From: Clostridia bacterium
GTDB taxonomy: Bacteria; Bacillota; Clostridia; Oscillospirales; UBA644
Length of the DNA: 64,000 bases
Direction: 5' to 3'
Assembly: GCA_017621705.1 (NCBI GenBank)
Contig: JAGASR010000004.1
Span: 103,634-167,633 of the forward strand
The position numbers and the translations under genes were made by a program. How positions within the stretch are numbered: the stretch's first letter is position 1; each line of letters begins with the position of its first letter. Below, one piece after another: positions 10,169 to 20,627 of this stretch. Under the pieces are notes generated by a model that was given only the letters and a program-made list of their open reading frames with translations, did not search any database and was not told where the DNA came from.

Positions 10169-10197
10169 TTGACAAAAAAACTTTAATATGATACAAT
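10169..10197 (+). promoter_or_regulatory. Promoter of the three tandem glycosidase-like genes
   Basis: TTGACA (10169-10174) and TACAAT (10192-10197) are 17 bases apart. The position shows that an ATG at 10188, which lies inside this promoter, cannot be the translation start. Confidence 0.8.
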
Positions 10198-10226
10198 TAA
10201 AAAAACTTCTGAAAGGTTTTGAGATC

Positions 10227-12479
10227 ATGGATATAATAAAAGATAAAAAAACCGCAGGCGCTGACGAAAAAACTCCGTCGCTTGCTCAATATTTTTCCTG
10301 GGTAAACAATACAAACGAGGGATCTACCGAAGAACAGACCCTTGCAAACCTCGATTATTTCCGCTGGCTTAAAGAAACTTACGGCATGCAGATCGATATC
10401 TACGCATGGGATGCCGGAAACCTCGACGGTTCCGCCTCAACGTATGAAAAACTTGACGGCGAAAAGCTCTCAAAACAGTATCCGAACGGCTACACCAATA
10501 TCGCAAAAGTTGCAAAAGAGCTCGGCATAAAGCTGGGTGTATGGTGCGGCCCCGACGGCTTCGGCGATACGGAAGAAGAAGCGAAAGCCCGTCACGAACT
10601 GCTGGTTTCTCTTTGCCGTGATTACGAATTCGGCCTTTTCAAAATGGACGGTGTCTGCTCCGGCCTCCGCCCCGAAAAACGTCCCGAATTCTGCCGTATG
10701 ATGGAAGAATGCAGAAAATATTCTCCCAACCTTATCCTTCTTAACCACCGTCTCGATCTCGGCGAAGGTCTGAAATATGCCACTACATTTCTTTGGCAGG
10801 GCGGCGAAACTTATGTTGACGTCCATACCGCAAACCCCGGCACCGCGCCTCATCATAGAGCTTTCACCTTCACAAGAGGCGAAGTTGAGGGACTTCAGCG
10901 CCTTACCGAAGACCACGGTGTTTGCCTTTCTTCTTGTATGGACCGTTTTGACGACGATCTTATCTATCAGGCATTCAACAGATGCCTCATCCTTGCTCCC
11001 GAAATTTACGCTAATCCCTGGCTTTTGCGCGATGATGAGCACGCAAAACTCGCGCATATCTATAATCTTCACCGGAGACTTCGCGATATTCTCGTTGACG
11101 GCATGATCCTTCCCGAAGATATCTACGGTGTCAACGCAGTCGCACGCGGCAACGGTGAACGCAGAATCCTTTCTTTCGGCAACCCGAGTTGGAAAAAGAA
11201 GACCGTCACCGTAACTTTAAACGAAGAGATCGGCCTCGAAAAATGCGATAAAGTTGCGGTAATTATTCATCATCCCTATACGCATCTTCTTGGCGTTTAC
11301 GAATACGGTCAGTCTGTACCCGTAAATGTCGATCCGTTCAGAGCAGTTCTCCTTGAGATCTGCGATGCCGAAAAAGCGCCGAAGCTTCTTTGCGATAAAC
11401 CGCATCAGGTAATCGGACTTGACGGATATAAACTTGTCGATACCGAATATAATATCAAAAAGATCGGTGTTACCGCTTCTGTTCCCATTCCCGCAACAAA
11501 TGCCGCAAGACTCGCCGAGACTGCGCTCTTTACTATGGATAACGACTCGCTTGAACGTCGTTCTCTCCGCCGCGCAGGTCCGACCGCTATTCCCGAAGTT
11601 CAGAAAACAAGAGATTTCTTCTTCAATCAGAGAAACTATGTTTTACGCGGCTGTGACAGCGAATTTGCGTTTGACGGCAAAAAAGATACTTTCTTTGACG
11701 GTGTTTCTTTCTACCGTTGGGGCAATATGCGGCTTGACGGCGGCTGCCTGCGAGTTGACTTCGGCAAAGAATTCAATGCCGACAGAGTTGAATTTGAATA
11801 TTTCGTTCCTAATACTCCGACCCTCGAATGTTCCGAGAATAAAGCTCCCGAAAAGATCGATATCTCCACCGATCTTCTCCGCTGGAGAACATTTAAGGAT
11901 CAGAAGATCGATGTTATCGAAGAAGAGACCGTTACCGTTGTTTCAAGCCATGCTGACGAAGTTTATCAGCTCGACGGCAAACGCTGTGTCCTTTCGTTCG
12001 ATATAAAAGGCTCTGTTCGCTATCTCCGTATGCCCGAGCCTCTGAGCAGAATTTACCGTATTTCTCTTGTTAAAGACGGAAAGATTCTCGAACTCGAAAA
12101 TCCCAGAGCGAACAACCTCATGCCGTCCATCGAAAAACGTCCCGTTATCGGCGCGCAGAAGACAGTCGTCCGCGTTAAACGTGAAGACTGGAAAGAGGGT
12201 TGCTACCTCTCTATCGCAATGGAAGGTGTTCACGGCGTTGACGGTGCATTCGTTGCCATGGAATGTATGGATAATCTTTATGCGGCGCCCGACCGTGCTC
12301 CGTCGTTTAGGTCGAACGTATGGGAGTGTTGCGTGCGTAAAGTTGACCGTAATTATACATATTACATCCCCGTGACAAAAGAGATGCTTGACAGAGATCT
12401 TACAGTCTGGGTTCTCCTCTTCGATAAAGAACATACCGATTTTGTTTCGGACATTTACCTTTGCGATCCGCTTAACTGA
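10227..12479 (+). CDS. Putative clan GH-D-like glycoside hydrolase, tandem copy 1
   Basis: This 750-residue protein is the first of three tandem paralogues. The N-terminal half looks like a TIM barrel of the GH27/GH36/GH31 kind: LGVWCGPDGFGDTEEE near residue 103, then YEFGLFKMDGVCSG with candidate nucleophile Asp141, and CLSSCMDRFDDDLIYQ with candidate acid residues. The middle ends with DPFRAVLLEI, like the C-terminal sheet of GH36. A discoidin-like region (about 480-620) and a last beta-sandwich ending SDIYLCDPLN follow. I cannot assign a CAZy family or substrate. There is no signal peptide. The start at 10227 follows GAAAGG by about ten bases; earlier in-frame ATGs fall in the promoter. 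The sequence before the barrel, KKTAGADEKTPS, is shared by all copies. Confidence 0.72.
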   Translation: MDIIKDKKTAGADEKTPSLAQYFSWVNNTNEGSTEEQTLANLDYFRWLKETYGMQIDIYAWDAGNLDGSASTYEKLDGEKLSKQYPNGYTNIAKVAKELGIKLGVWCGPDGFGDTEEEAKARHELLVSLCRDYEFGLFKMDGVCSGLRPEKRPEFCRMMEECRKYSPNLILLNHRLDLGEGLKYATTFLWQGGETYVDVHTANPGTAPHHRAFTFTRGEVEGLQRLTEDHGVCLSSCMDRFDDDLIYQAFNRCLILAPEIYANPWLLRDDEHAKLAHIYNLHRRLRDILVDGMILPEDIYGVNAVARGNGERRILSFGNPSWKKKTVTVTLNEEIGLEKCDKVAVIIHHPYTHLLGVYEYGQSVPVNVDPFRAVLLEICDAEKAPKLLCDKPHQVIGLDGYKLVDTEYNIKKIGVTASVPIPATNAARLAETALFTMDNDSLERRSLRRAGPTAIPEVQKTRDFFFNQRNYVLRGCDSEFAFDGKKDTFFDGVSFYRWGNMRLDGGCLRVDFGKEFNADRVEFEYFVPNTPTLECSENKAPEKIDISTDLLRWRTFKDQKIDVIEEETVTVVSSHADEVYQLDGKRCVLSFDIKGSVRYLRMPEPLSRIYRISLVKDGKILELENPRANNLMPSIEKRPVIGAQKTVVRVKREDWKEGCYLSIAMEGVHGVDGAFVAMECMDNLYAAPDRAPSFRSNVWECCVRKVDRNYTYYIPVTKEMLDRDLTVWVLLFDKEHTDFVSDIYLCDPLN

Positions 12480-12508
12480 AGTTTATTAAATAAAAGGGGT
12501 ATTGAACA

Positions 12509-14755
12509 ATGAACGTTAAAAATAAAAAAACAGCAGGTGCGGATGAAAAAACTCCGTCCCGTGCGCAGTATTTTTCATGGATAAACAGCACATTTGAAGG
12601 TTCTACCGAAGAGCAGACCCTTGCAAATCTCGAATATTTCCGCTGGATAAAGGATACCTACGGTATGCAGCTCGATATTTACGCTCTCGATGCCGGTAAT
12701 CTTGACGGCAATGCAGGAACGTATCAGACTTTCGACAGCGAAAAAATGAAGAGAAAATATCCCGGCGGTTATAAAAATATCGGTAAGGCCGCTGCTGAGC
12801 TCGGCACAAAACTCGGTATGTGGTGCGGTCCCGACGGCTTCGGCGATACAGAAGAAGAAGCGGCGGCACGCCATGAACTTATGGTTTCACTTTGCCGCGA
12901 TTATGAATTCGGGCTTTTGAAATTGGATGCATGTTGTTCGGGGCTCCGTCCGGAAAAACGTCCCAACTTTGAACGTATGGCTGTTGAGTGCCGTGAGTAT
13001 AATCCCGATCTTATTATTCTTAACCATCGTATAGATCTTGGCGAATGCGAAAAATATGCCACCACTTTCCTCTGGCAGGGCGGCGAAACTTATGTTGACG
13101 TTCATCAGGCGAACCCCTGTACCGCGCCTCATCACAGAGCCTTCATATTCTCAAGGGGCGAAGTTGACGGTCTTAAACGTCTGACCGAGGACCACGGCAC
13201 TTGTCTTTCATCTTGTATGGATCGCTTTGAAGACGATCTTATCTATCAGGCGTTCAACAGATGTCTTATCCTTGCTCCGGAAATTTACGGAAATCCCTGG
13301 CTTTTGCGTGATGATGAACACGCAAAGCTCGCTCATATCTATAATCTTCACCGCAGACTTCGTGATATCCTCGTTGACGGCATGACCCTTCCCGAAGATA
13401 TCTACGGAATCAATGCCGTAAGCCGCGGAAACGGTGAACGCAGAATCCTTTCTTTCGGCAATCAGAGCTGGGAAAAGAAGACCGTCACCGTAGCTTTAAA
13501 CGAAGAAATAGGCCTCGAAAAATGCGATAAAGTCTCAGTCATCATCCACCATCCGTATACTCATCTTATCGGAACTTTCGAATACGGTCAGGCTGTTCCC
13601 GTGAATGTCGACCCGTTCAGAGCAGTTCTTCTTGAGATCTGTAACGCCGAAAAAGCTCCCAAGCTTCTTTGCGATAAGCCGCATCAGGTTATCGGCCTTG
13701 ACGGCTATAAGCTTGTCGATACCGAATACAATATCAAAAAGATCGGTACGACGGCTTCCGTCTCTGTTCCGTCCGATGCCGTAAAATATGCCGAAACAGT
13801 ATTTTTCAGAACGGATAACGATTCTCTCGAAAAACGTTCGCTTCGCCGTGCAGGTCCGACTTCTATCCCCGAAGTTCAGAAATGCCGTGATATTTTCTTC
13901 AATCAGCCTAACTATCTCCTTCGCGGTTGCGACGGTGAGTTCGCATTTGACGGCAAGAAAGATACGTTCTTTGACGGTGTTTCGTTCTACCGTTGGGGCG
14001 GCCTGCGTATAGACGGCGGCTGTCTGCGTGTTGACTTCGGTAAAGAATTTGAAGCCGACAGGGTGGAATTTGAGTATTTCGTTCCCTATCAAGCAACATA
14101 TGAATGCTCAGAAAATAAAGCCCCCGAAAGCATTTCCGTTTCCACTGATCTTTCCGACTGGAGAACTTTTGCAGACCGTAAAATAGATATAATCGAAAAA
14201 GAAACTGCCGGTGTTTGTCTGCACAGCACCGATGAGATCTATGATGTTGACGGTGATCGCTGCGTTCTTTCGTTCGATCTTTCCGGTTCTGTTCGTTATC
14301 TCCGTATGCCCGATCCTGTCAGCAGAATTTACAACATCTCACTCTTCAAGGACGGCAAAAAGCTCTGCCTTGAAAATCCCACAGTCAATAATCTCTGGGC
14401 TTCAACGGAAAAACGTCCCGTTATCGGCGCACAGAAGACAGTCGTTCATGTTAAACACGAAGATTGGAAAGAAGGCAGTTATCTTTCCGTTGCTCTGGAA
14501 GGTAAACACGGTGTTGACGGCGCTTTTGCGTTTGTGGAATGTGATGATAATATCTACACTGCACCCGACCGCGCTTCTTCGTTCAGAGTTAACGCTTGGG
14601 AATGCCCGTCTCGCTCTGTCGACCGTAATTATACGTATTATGTTCCCGTTACCGAAGAAATGCTCGACCGTGATCTCACCGTCTGGGTCCTCCTCTTTGA
14701 TAAGGATAATACTGATTTTACATCCGATATCTACCTCTGCGATCCTCTTAACTAA
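12509..14755 (+). CDS. Putative clan GH-D-like glycoside hydrolase, tandem copy 2
   Basis: A 748-residue paralogue of the preceding gene, about three quarters identical by eye and colinear to the last residue. The candidate nucleophile lies in FGLLKLDACCSG, where copy 1 has FKMDGVC. The block from IYQAFNRC to RLRDILVDGM is nearly unchanged. It starts 29 bases after copy 1 behind an AAAGGGG ribosome site and is surely cotranscribed with it. Differences cluster in the outer parts, which suggests related but separate substrates. No signal peptide or membrane segment is seen. Confidence 0.72.
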   Translation: MNVKNKKTAGADEKTPSRAQYFSWINSTFEGSTEEQTLANLEYFRWIKDTYGMQLDIYALDAGNLDGNAGTYQTFDSEKMKRKYPGGYKNIGKAAAELGTKLGMWCGPDGFGDTEEEAAARHELMVSLCRDYEFGLLKLDACCSGLRPEKRPNFERMAVECREYNPDLIILNHRIDLGECEKYATTFLWQGGETYVDVHQANPCTAPHHRAFIFSRGEVDGLKRLTEDHGTCLSSCMDRFEDDLIYQAFNRCLILAPEIYGNPWLLRDDEHAKLAHIYNLHRRLRDILVDGMTLPEDIYGINAVSRGNGERRILSFGNQSWEKKTVTVALNEEIGLEKCDKVSVIIHHPYTHLIGTFEYGQAVPVNVDPFRAVLLEICNAEKAPKLLCDKPHQVIGLDGYKLVDTEYNIKKIGTTASVSVPSDAVKYAETVFFRTDNDSLEKRSLRRAGPTSIPEVQKCRDIFFNQPNYLLRGCDGEFAFDGKKDTFFDGVSFYRWGGLRIDGGCLRVDFGKEFEADRVEFEYFVPYQATYECSENKAPESISVSTDLSDWRTFADRKIDIIEKETAGVCLHSTDEIYDVDGDRCVLSFDLSGSVRYLRMPDPVSRIYNISLFKDGKKLCLENPTVNNLWASTEKRPVIGAQKTVVHVKHEDWKEGSYLSVALEGKHGVDGAFAFVECDDNIYTAPDRASSFRVNAWECPSRSVDRNYTYYVPVTEEMLDRDLTVWVLLFDKDNTDFTSDIYLCDPLN

Positions 14756-14782
14756 AATATTTTGAGAAAGGATTTTGCATCT

Positions 14783-17029
14783 ATGGCTGTAAAAAATAAA
14801 AAAACAGCAGGCGCGGATGAAAAAACTCCGTCCCGTGCGCAGTATTTTTCTTGGTTAAGCCATACTCTGGAAGGAGCTACTGAAGAACAGATACTTACGA
14901 ATCTCGATTATTTCCGTTGGTTGAAGGATACCTACGGTATGCAGCTTGATATTTTTGCTCTTGATGTCGGTAACCTTGACGGTGCTTCGGGAATGTATCA
15001 AACAATAGACAGCGAAAAGATCAAGAAACAGTATCCGGAGGGATATAAAAATATTGTCAAAACTGCTGACAGTATCGGTGCAAGACTCGGACTTTGGTGC
15101 GGTCCCGATGGCTTCGGAAATACTGAAACGGAAGCCGAATCTCGCAGAGAACAGATGGTTTCGCTTTGCCGTGATTATAACTTCGGACTTTTTAAGGTCG
15201 ATGAAGTCTGTTCAAGACTTCGCCCGAATAAACGCTCTGAATTTTGCAAGATGATGGAAGAATGTCGAAAATATACCCCCGATCTTATAGTTCTTAACCA
15301 TCGTCTGCATCTTGCCGATGGAGATAAATATGCTACTACCTCCCTTTGGCAAGGCGGTGAAACATATGTGGATATTTTAACTCATAACCCATGTACTGCC
15401 CCGCATCACCGTGCTTTTATTTTCTCAAGAGGTGAAGTAGACGGACTGCAACGTCTTTCTGAGGATCACGGCGTTTGTCTTTCCTCGTGTATGGATAGGT
15501 TTGACGATGATCTTATCTATCAGGCGTTCAACAGATGCCTTATCCTTGCTCCCGAAATTTACGCTAATCCTTGGCTTCTACGTGATGATGAACATGCGAA
15601 GCTTGCTCATATCTATAATCTCCATCGCAGACTTCGCGATATCCTCGTTGACGGTATGATACTGCCTGATAATTTATACGGCGAAAATGCGGTCAGTCGC
15701 GGTAACAGCGAATGCAGAATCGTATCTTTCGGTAATCCGAGCTGGAAAAAGAAAACCGTTAACGTATCTTTAAATGAAGAGATAGGCCTTGAAAAATGCG
15801 ATAAAGTTTCAGTCATTATTCATCATCCTTATACGCATCTTCTCGGCGTTTACGAATACGGTCAGTCTGTTCCCGTTATTGTCGATCCGTTCAGAGCGGT
15901 TCTTCTTGAAATTTGCAATGCTGAAAAGGCACCTAAACTTCTTTGTGATAAACCGCATCTGGTTATCGGCGAAAACGAGTTTAAAATTATAGATACGAAA
16001 TATGAAATCAAAAAGATCGGTGTTACTGCTTCTTGTGATCTGCCGTCTGATTCCGTAAAACTTGCTGAAACTGCGTTTTTTACGATGGATAACGATTCTC
16101 TTGAAGCCAGGTCGCTTCGTCGGGCAGGAAAAACGTCAATTCCTGAAGTTCAAAAATGCAGAGACATGTTTTTTAATCAAAAAACATATAAGCTTCGCGG
16201 TTGTGAAGGTAAATATGCTTTCGACGGAAATAAAGATACATTTTTTGACAGTATTTCTCGTTTCAGGTGGGACGGATTACGCTTAGACGACGGTTGTTTA
16301 CGTGTCGATTTCGGTGAGGAATTTGATGCCGACAGCGTTGAGTTTGAGTACTTCGAGCCTGATTGTCCGACATATGAATCTCCTGCAAATATTATTCCCG
16401 AAAAAGTAGATGTTTCGACGGATCTTCTTGATTGGAACGATTTTTCCGAAAGTAAACTTGATACCGTATGTTCGGAAACGGTTGAGGTTGTACGAGACTG
16501 GAATGACGAACTTTATAAACTTGACGGTAAACGTTTGGTTCTTACATTTAAACTGAACGGAAAGATTCGTTATCTTCGTATGACGTCTCCTATGAATAGA
16601 ATTTACCGTATATCTCTCTTAAAAGACGGTAAACAGATTGATCTGAAAGAACCGAAAGTTAACGATCTCCTTCCCTCTACGGAATTCCGTCCTGTTATCG
16701 GTGCGCAGAATACTGTTGTTCATGTTGATCGTAAAGATTGGAAAGAAGGCAGCTATCTTTCGGTTGCAATGGAAGGTGTTCATGGTGTTGACGGAGCTTT
16801 TGCCGTTGTTGAATGTGCGGGTAAAATTTACGGTGCTCCTGACCGTGCTCCGTCTTTCAGAGCAAATGTATGGGAATACCGCGTAAGTCCTACGGACCGT
16901 AACTATACCTATTATTTCCCCGTAACAGAGGAAATGCTTGACAAAGATCTTACCGTTTGGGTTTTGCTTTTCGATAAAAACCATACATCTTTTGTCTCAG
17001 ACATTTACCTTTGCGATCCTCTTAACTGA
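14783..17029 (+). CDS. Putative clan GH-D-like glycoside hydrolase, tandem copy 3
   Basis: A 748-residue third paralogue and the most diverged of the set. Its candidate nucleophile motif is FGLFKVDEVCSRLR, so the Gly after Asp in copy 1 is Glu here. By eye its third codon positions hold more A and T than the other two copies, which hints at weaker codon selection or a separate history. The ATG at 14783 follows AAAGGA by about ten bases; an in-frame TTG at 14762 lacks a site. The gene ends in SDIYLCDPLN like its siblings and is followed by a terminator. Confidence 0.72.
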   Translation: MAVKNKKTAGADEKTPSRAQYFSWLSHTLEGATEEQILTNLDYFRWLKDTYGMQLDIFALDVGNLDGASGMYQTIDSEKIKKQYPEGYKNIVKTADSIGARLGLWCGPDGFGNTETEAESRREQMVSLCRDYNFGLFKVDEVCSRLRPNKRSEFCKMMEECRKYTPDLIVLNHRLHLADGDKYATTSLWQGGETYVDILTHNPCTAPHHRAFIFSRGEVDGLQRLSEDHGVCLSSCMDRFDDDLIYQAFNRCLILAPEIYANPWLLRDDEHAKLAHIYNLHRRLRDILVDGMILPDNLYGENAVSRGNSECRIVSFGNPSWKKKTVNVSLNEEIGLEKCDKVSVIIHHPYTHLLGVYEYGQSVPVIVDPFRAVLLEICNAEKAPKLLCDKPHLVIGENEFKIIDTKYEIKKIGVTASCDLPSDSVKLAETAFFTMDNDSLEARSLRRAGKTSIPEVQKCRDMFFNQKTYKLRGCEGKYAFDGNKDTFFDSISRFRWDGLRLDDGCLRVDFGEEFDADSVEFEYFEPDCPTYESPANIIPEKVDVSTDLLDWNDFSESKLDTVCSETVEVVRDWNDELYKLDGKRLVLTFKLNGKIRYLRMTSPMNRIYRISLLKDGKQIDLKEPKVNDLLPSTEFRPVIGAQNTVVHVDRKDWKEGSYLSVAMEGVHGVDGAFAVVECAGKIYGAPDRAPSFRANVWEYRVSPTDRNYTYYFPVTEEMLDKDLTVWVLLFDKNHTSFVSDIYLCDPLN

Positions 17030-17040
17030 AAATAAAAAAG

Positions 17041-17076
17041 TCCGTCCTGTACATTATCGTACAGGACGGATGTTTT
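17041..17076. terminator. Terminator after the tandem glycosidase-like genes
   Basis: A 12-bp perfect stem, TCCGTCCTGTAC paired with GTACAGGACGGA, has a six-base loop; TGTTTT follows and an A-run precedes it. It lies between convergent genes and may serve both. Confidence 0.88.
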
Positions 17077-18289
17077 ATATGATTCTGCAACTGTAAGCCG
17101 CAATTTTGTATCCAAGATTTACAGGATCGATCTCTTCGGTCTTGTTTTCTGAAATATATGTTTCATCCGTAGGCAAAGCTCCCTTTTGGAGCGCCGCGTT
17201 CGTGACAAATTTAAATGCGTATTCAAGGATGTCTTCGTTTTTGTGTTTTTCAAGCAGAGAGGTGGATATAGAGTTGTTGATAACAAAACCGTGGACTTGT
17301 TGCAGACAGCCAAGACTTATTCCGACCAATTCTTTTTCATAAAAAATACCAAAAACAAATACGGAATGTTCTGCGCATCCAATCTCATCGCGCTGATAAA
17401 GTTCGCGTTTTAGGTTTTCAACAAAGCGATCAAAGTCTGAACTTTTCTTTTTATTCGCAAATGAAAGTATGGCATCAAAATCTTCGTACTTTAGTTCTCT
17501 CATCGTGTAACTGAGGGGAGGAGTGATTAAATACGGTTCGTCTGCATAATACAACTCCATTCGTCGTTCGATATCTTTAAAGCAGATTTCATATTTCAAG
17601 AGTTTTTCTTTAACTGTTTTATCATCGTCTGTCGTATGAAAATACATATCAAAGCGGTCATCAGAGAAAATTTTCAGATATTCAGAGATCTTATCGTATT
17701 TTTCGCAGACGATCTCTCCCATAAATTTGCCGTTCAATTCAAAGAACCAGACAAACCCGTCTCGGAAGTCTTTTCCGTTGTATAGTGCGGCTCCGCCGTT
17801 GACTTGACAGAGAATAGCTACATCTATATATTTTAATGCGTTCGTCTCAAGCATATGATCTATGACTTCGTCTGTGTTTGCGAGCTTGAAACCTATAAAT
17901 TCATGAAGAAGCCGCGCTCCGACTGTGTCGCTGTGGAAATCTCCGTAAAGCGGTTCTGTCTTTTCTGTTTGCTTACGGTACTCTGTGGGACTCACTCCAT
18001 ATTGCTTTTTAAACGTTCTTGCGAAGCTTTCATGTGCCTCGTAACCGCAATCAAGTGCGATATTCAGGATATCTTTGTCCGTGCATCTTAAAAGATGCGC
18101 CGCCTTTTTCATTCGGCTGAAACGGACGTATTCCATGACGTTGAAACCTGTGTGCGCAAGAAATATTCGGTTAAAATAATCTGTGGAAAACCCCGCGTGA
18201 TTAGCGACATCTTCAATGGATATCTCACTGTTTACAGTTGCTGTTTTGATATATTGCAACGCTTTTGTTATAAGTTCACTGTTTTCCAT
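17075..18289 (-). CDS. AraC-family regulator with C-terminal GNAT-like region
   Basis: A 404-residue regulator with the AraC DNA-binding domain at the N-terminus: the first helix-turn-helix is about residues 20-45 (ISIEDVANHAGFSTDYFNRIF) and the second ends in SFARTFKKQYGVSPTEYRK near residue 110. The long C-terminal part is unusual; its last 120 residues (ELVGISLGCLQQ, then NLGYKIAAYSCRI) resemble an acetyltransferase-like fold, perhaps used to sense a ligand. The start is ATG 18289 behind AAGGAG. Its place next to the glycosidase genes suggests that it controls them, but this is inference. Confidence 0.8.
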   Translation of the reverse strand: MENSELITKALQYIKTATVNSEISIEDVANHAGFSTDYFNRIFLAHTGFNVMEYVRFSRMKKAAHLLRCTDKDILNIALDCGYEAHESFARTFKKQYGVSPTEYRKQTEKTEPLYGDFHSDTVGARLLHEFIGFKLANTDEVIDHMLETNALKYIDVAILCQVNGGAALYNGKDFRDGFVWFFELNGKFMGEIVCEKYDKISEYLKIFSDDRFDMYFHTTDDDKTVKEKLLKYEICFKDIERRMELYYADEPYLITPPLSYTMRELKYEDFDAILSFANKKKSSDFDRFVENLKRELYQRDEIGCAEHSVFVFGIFYEKELVGISLGCLQQVHGFVINNSISTSLLEKHKNEDILEYAFKFVTNAALQKGALPTDETYISENKTEEIDPVNLGYKIAAYSCRII

Positions 18290-18341
18290 AATTTTATCTC
18301 CTTGATTATGATTTAACATTCAGCTGCATGTTTGTGAGAAT

Positions 18342-18370
18342 ATTATACCATAATTTTATGTATGTGTCTT
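18342..18370 (-). promoter_or_regulatory. Probable promoter of the AraC-family gene
   Basis: On the - strand, AAGACA (18365-18370) and a perfect TATAAT (18342-18347) are 17 bases apart. A small inverted repeat, CTGTA-TT-TACAG (18382-18393), lies just upstream and could be an operator. Confidence 0.5.
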
Positions 18371-18465
18371 GACAGAAAACGCTGTATTTACAGTGTATCG
18401 TTTTGGGGGGCAGTAACCGACGCTCTCGTATGTGTAAAATCATATAAAACGGTTTAATATAAATA

Positions 18466-18497
18466 ATAACCATCGGATTTTTACGTCCGATGGTTAT
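18466..18497 (-). terminator. Terminator after groEL
   Basis: A 12-bp stem, ATAACCATCGGA paired with TCCGATGGTTAT, lies 20 bases past the groEL stop. The downstream T-run on the - strand is weak. Confidence 0.65.
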
Positions 18498-18516
18498 ATG
18501 TTGTATTATTATTTAA

Positions 18517-20490
<1,974 letters not shown>

Positions 20491-20504
20491 TTAATTTAAG
20501 AGTT

Positions 20505-20531
20505 TTGGCACTCTTTATCTTTGAGTGCTAA
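20505..20531 (-). promoter_or_regulatory. CIRCE element (HrcA operator) of groES-groEL
   Basis: Read on the - strand it is TTAGCACTC, nine bases, GAGTGCCAA. The consensus second arm is GAGTGCTAA, so there is one mismatch. It overlaps the expected transcription start, so HrcA binding would block initiation. No hrcA gene is in the window. Confidence 0.93.
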
Positions 20532-20540
20532 ACATAGAAT

Positions 20541-20568
20541 ATTATATCACAAAACACGTTTTTTTCAA
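20541..20568 (-). promoter_or_regulatory. groES-groEL promoter
   Basis: On the - strand, TTGAAA (20563-20568) and TATAAT (20541-20546) are 16 bases apart, with the CIRCE element immediately downstream. Confidence 0.8.
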
Positions 20569-20627
20569 TAGTCATTTTGAACGAATATCCTGTGGCATGA
20601 TTATGGCTTTTTGTTAATTATTTCCTT

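Noticed and set aside
10227..17029. Large repeats that could suggest a recent duplication or assembly artefact
   Set aside because: The three copies differ by many silent and coding changes along their whole length, so they are old paralogues.
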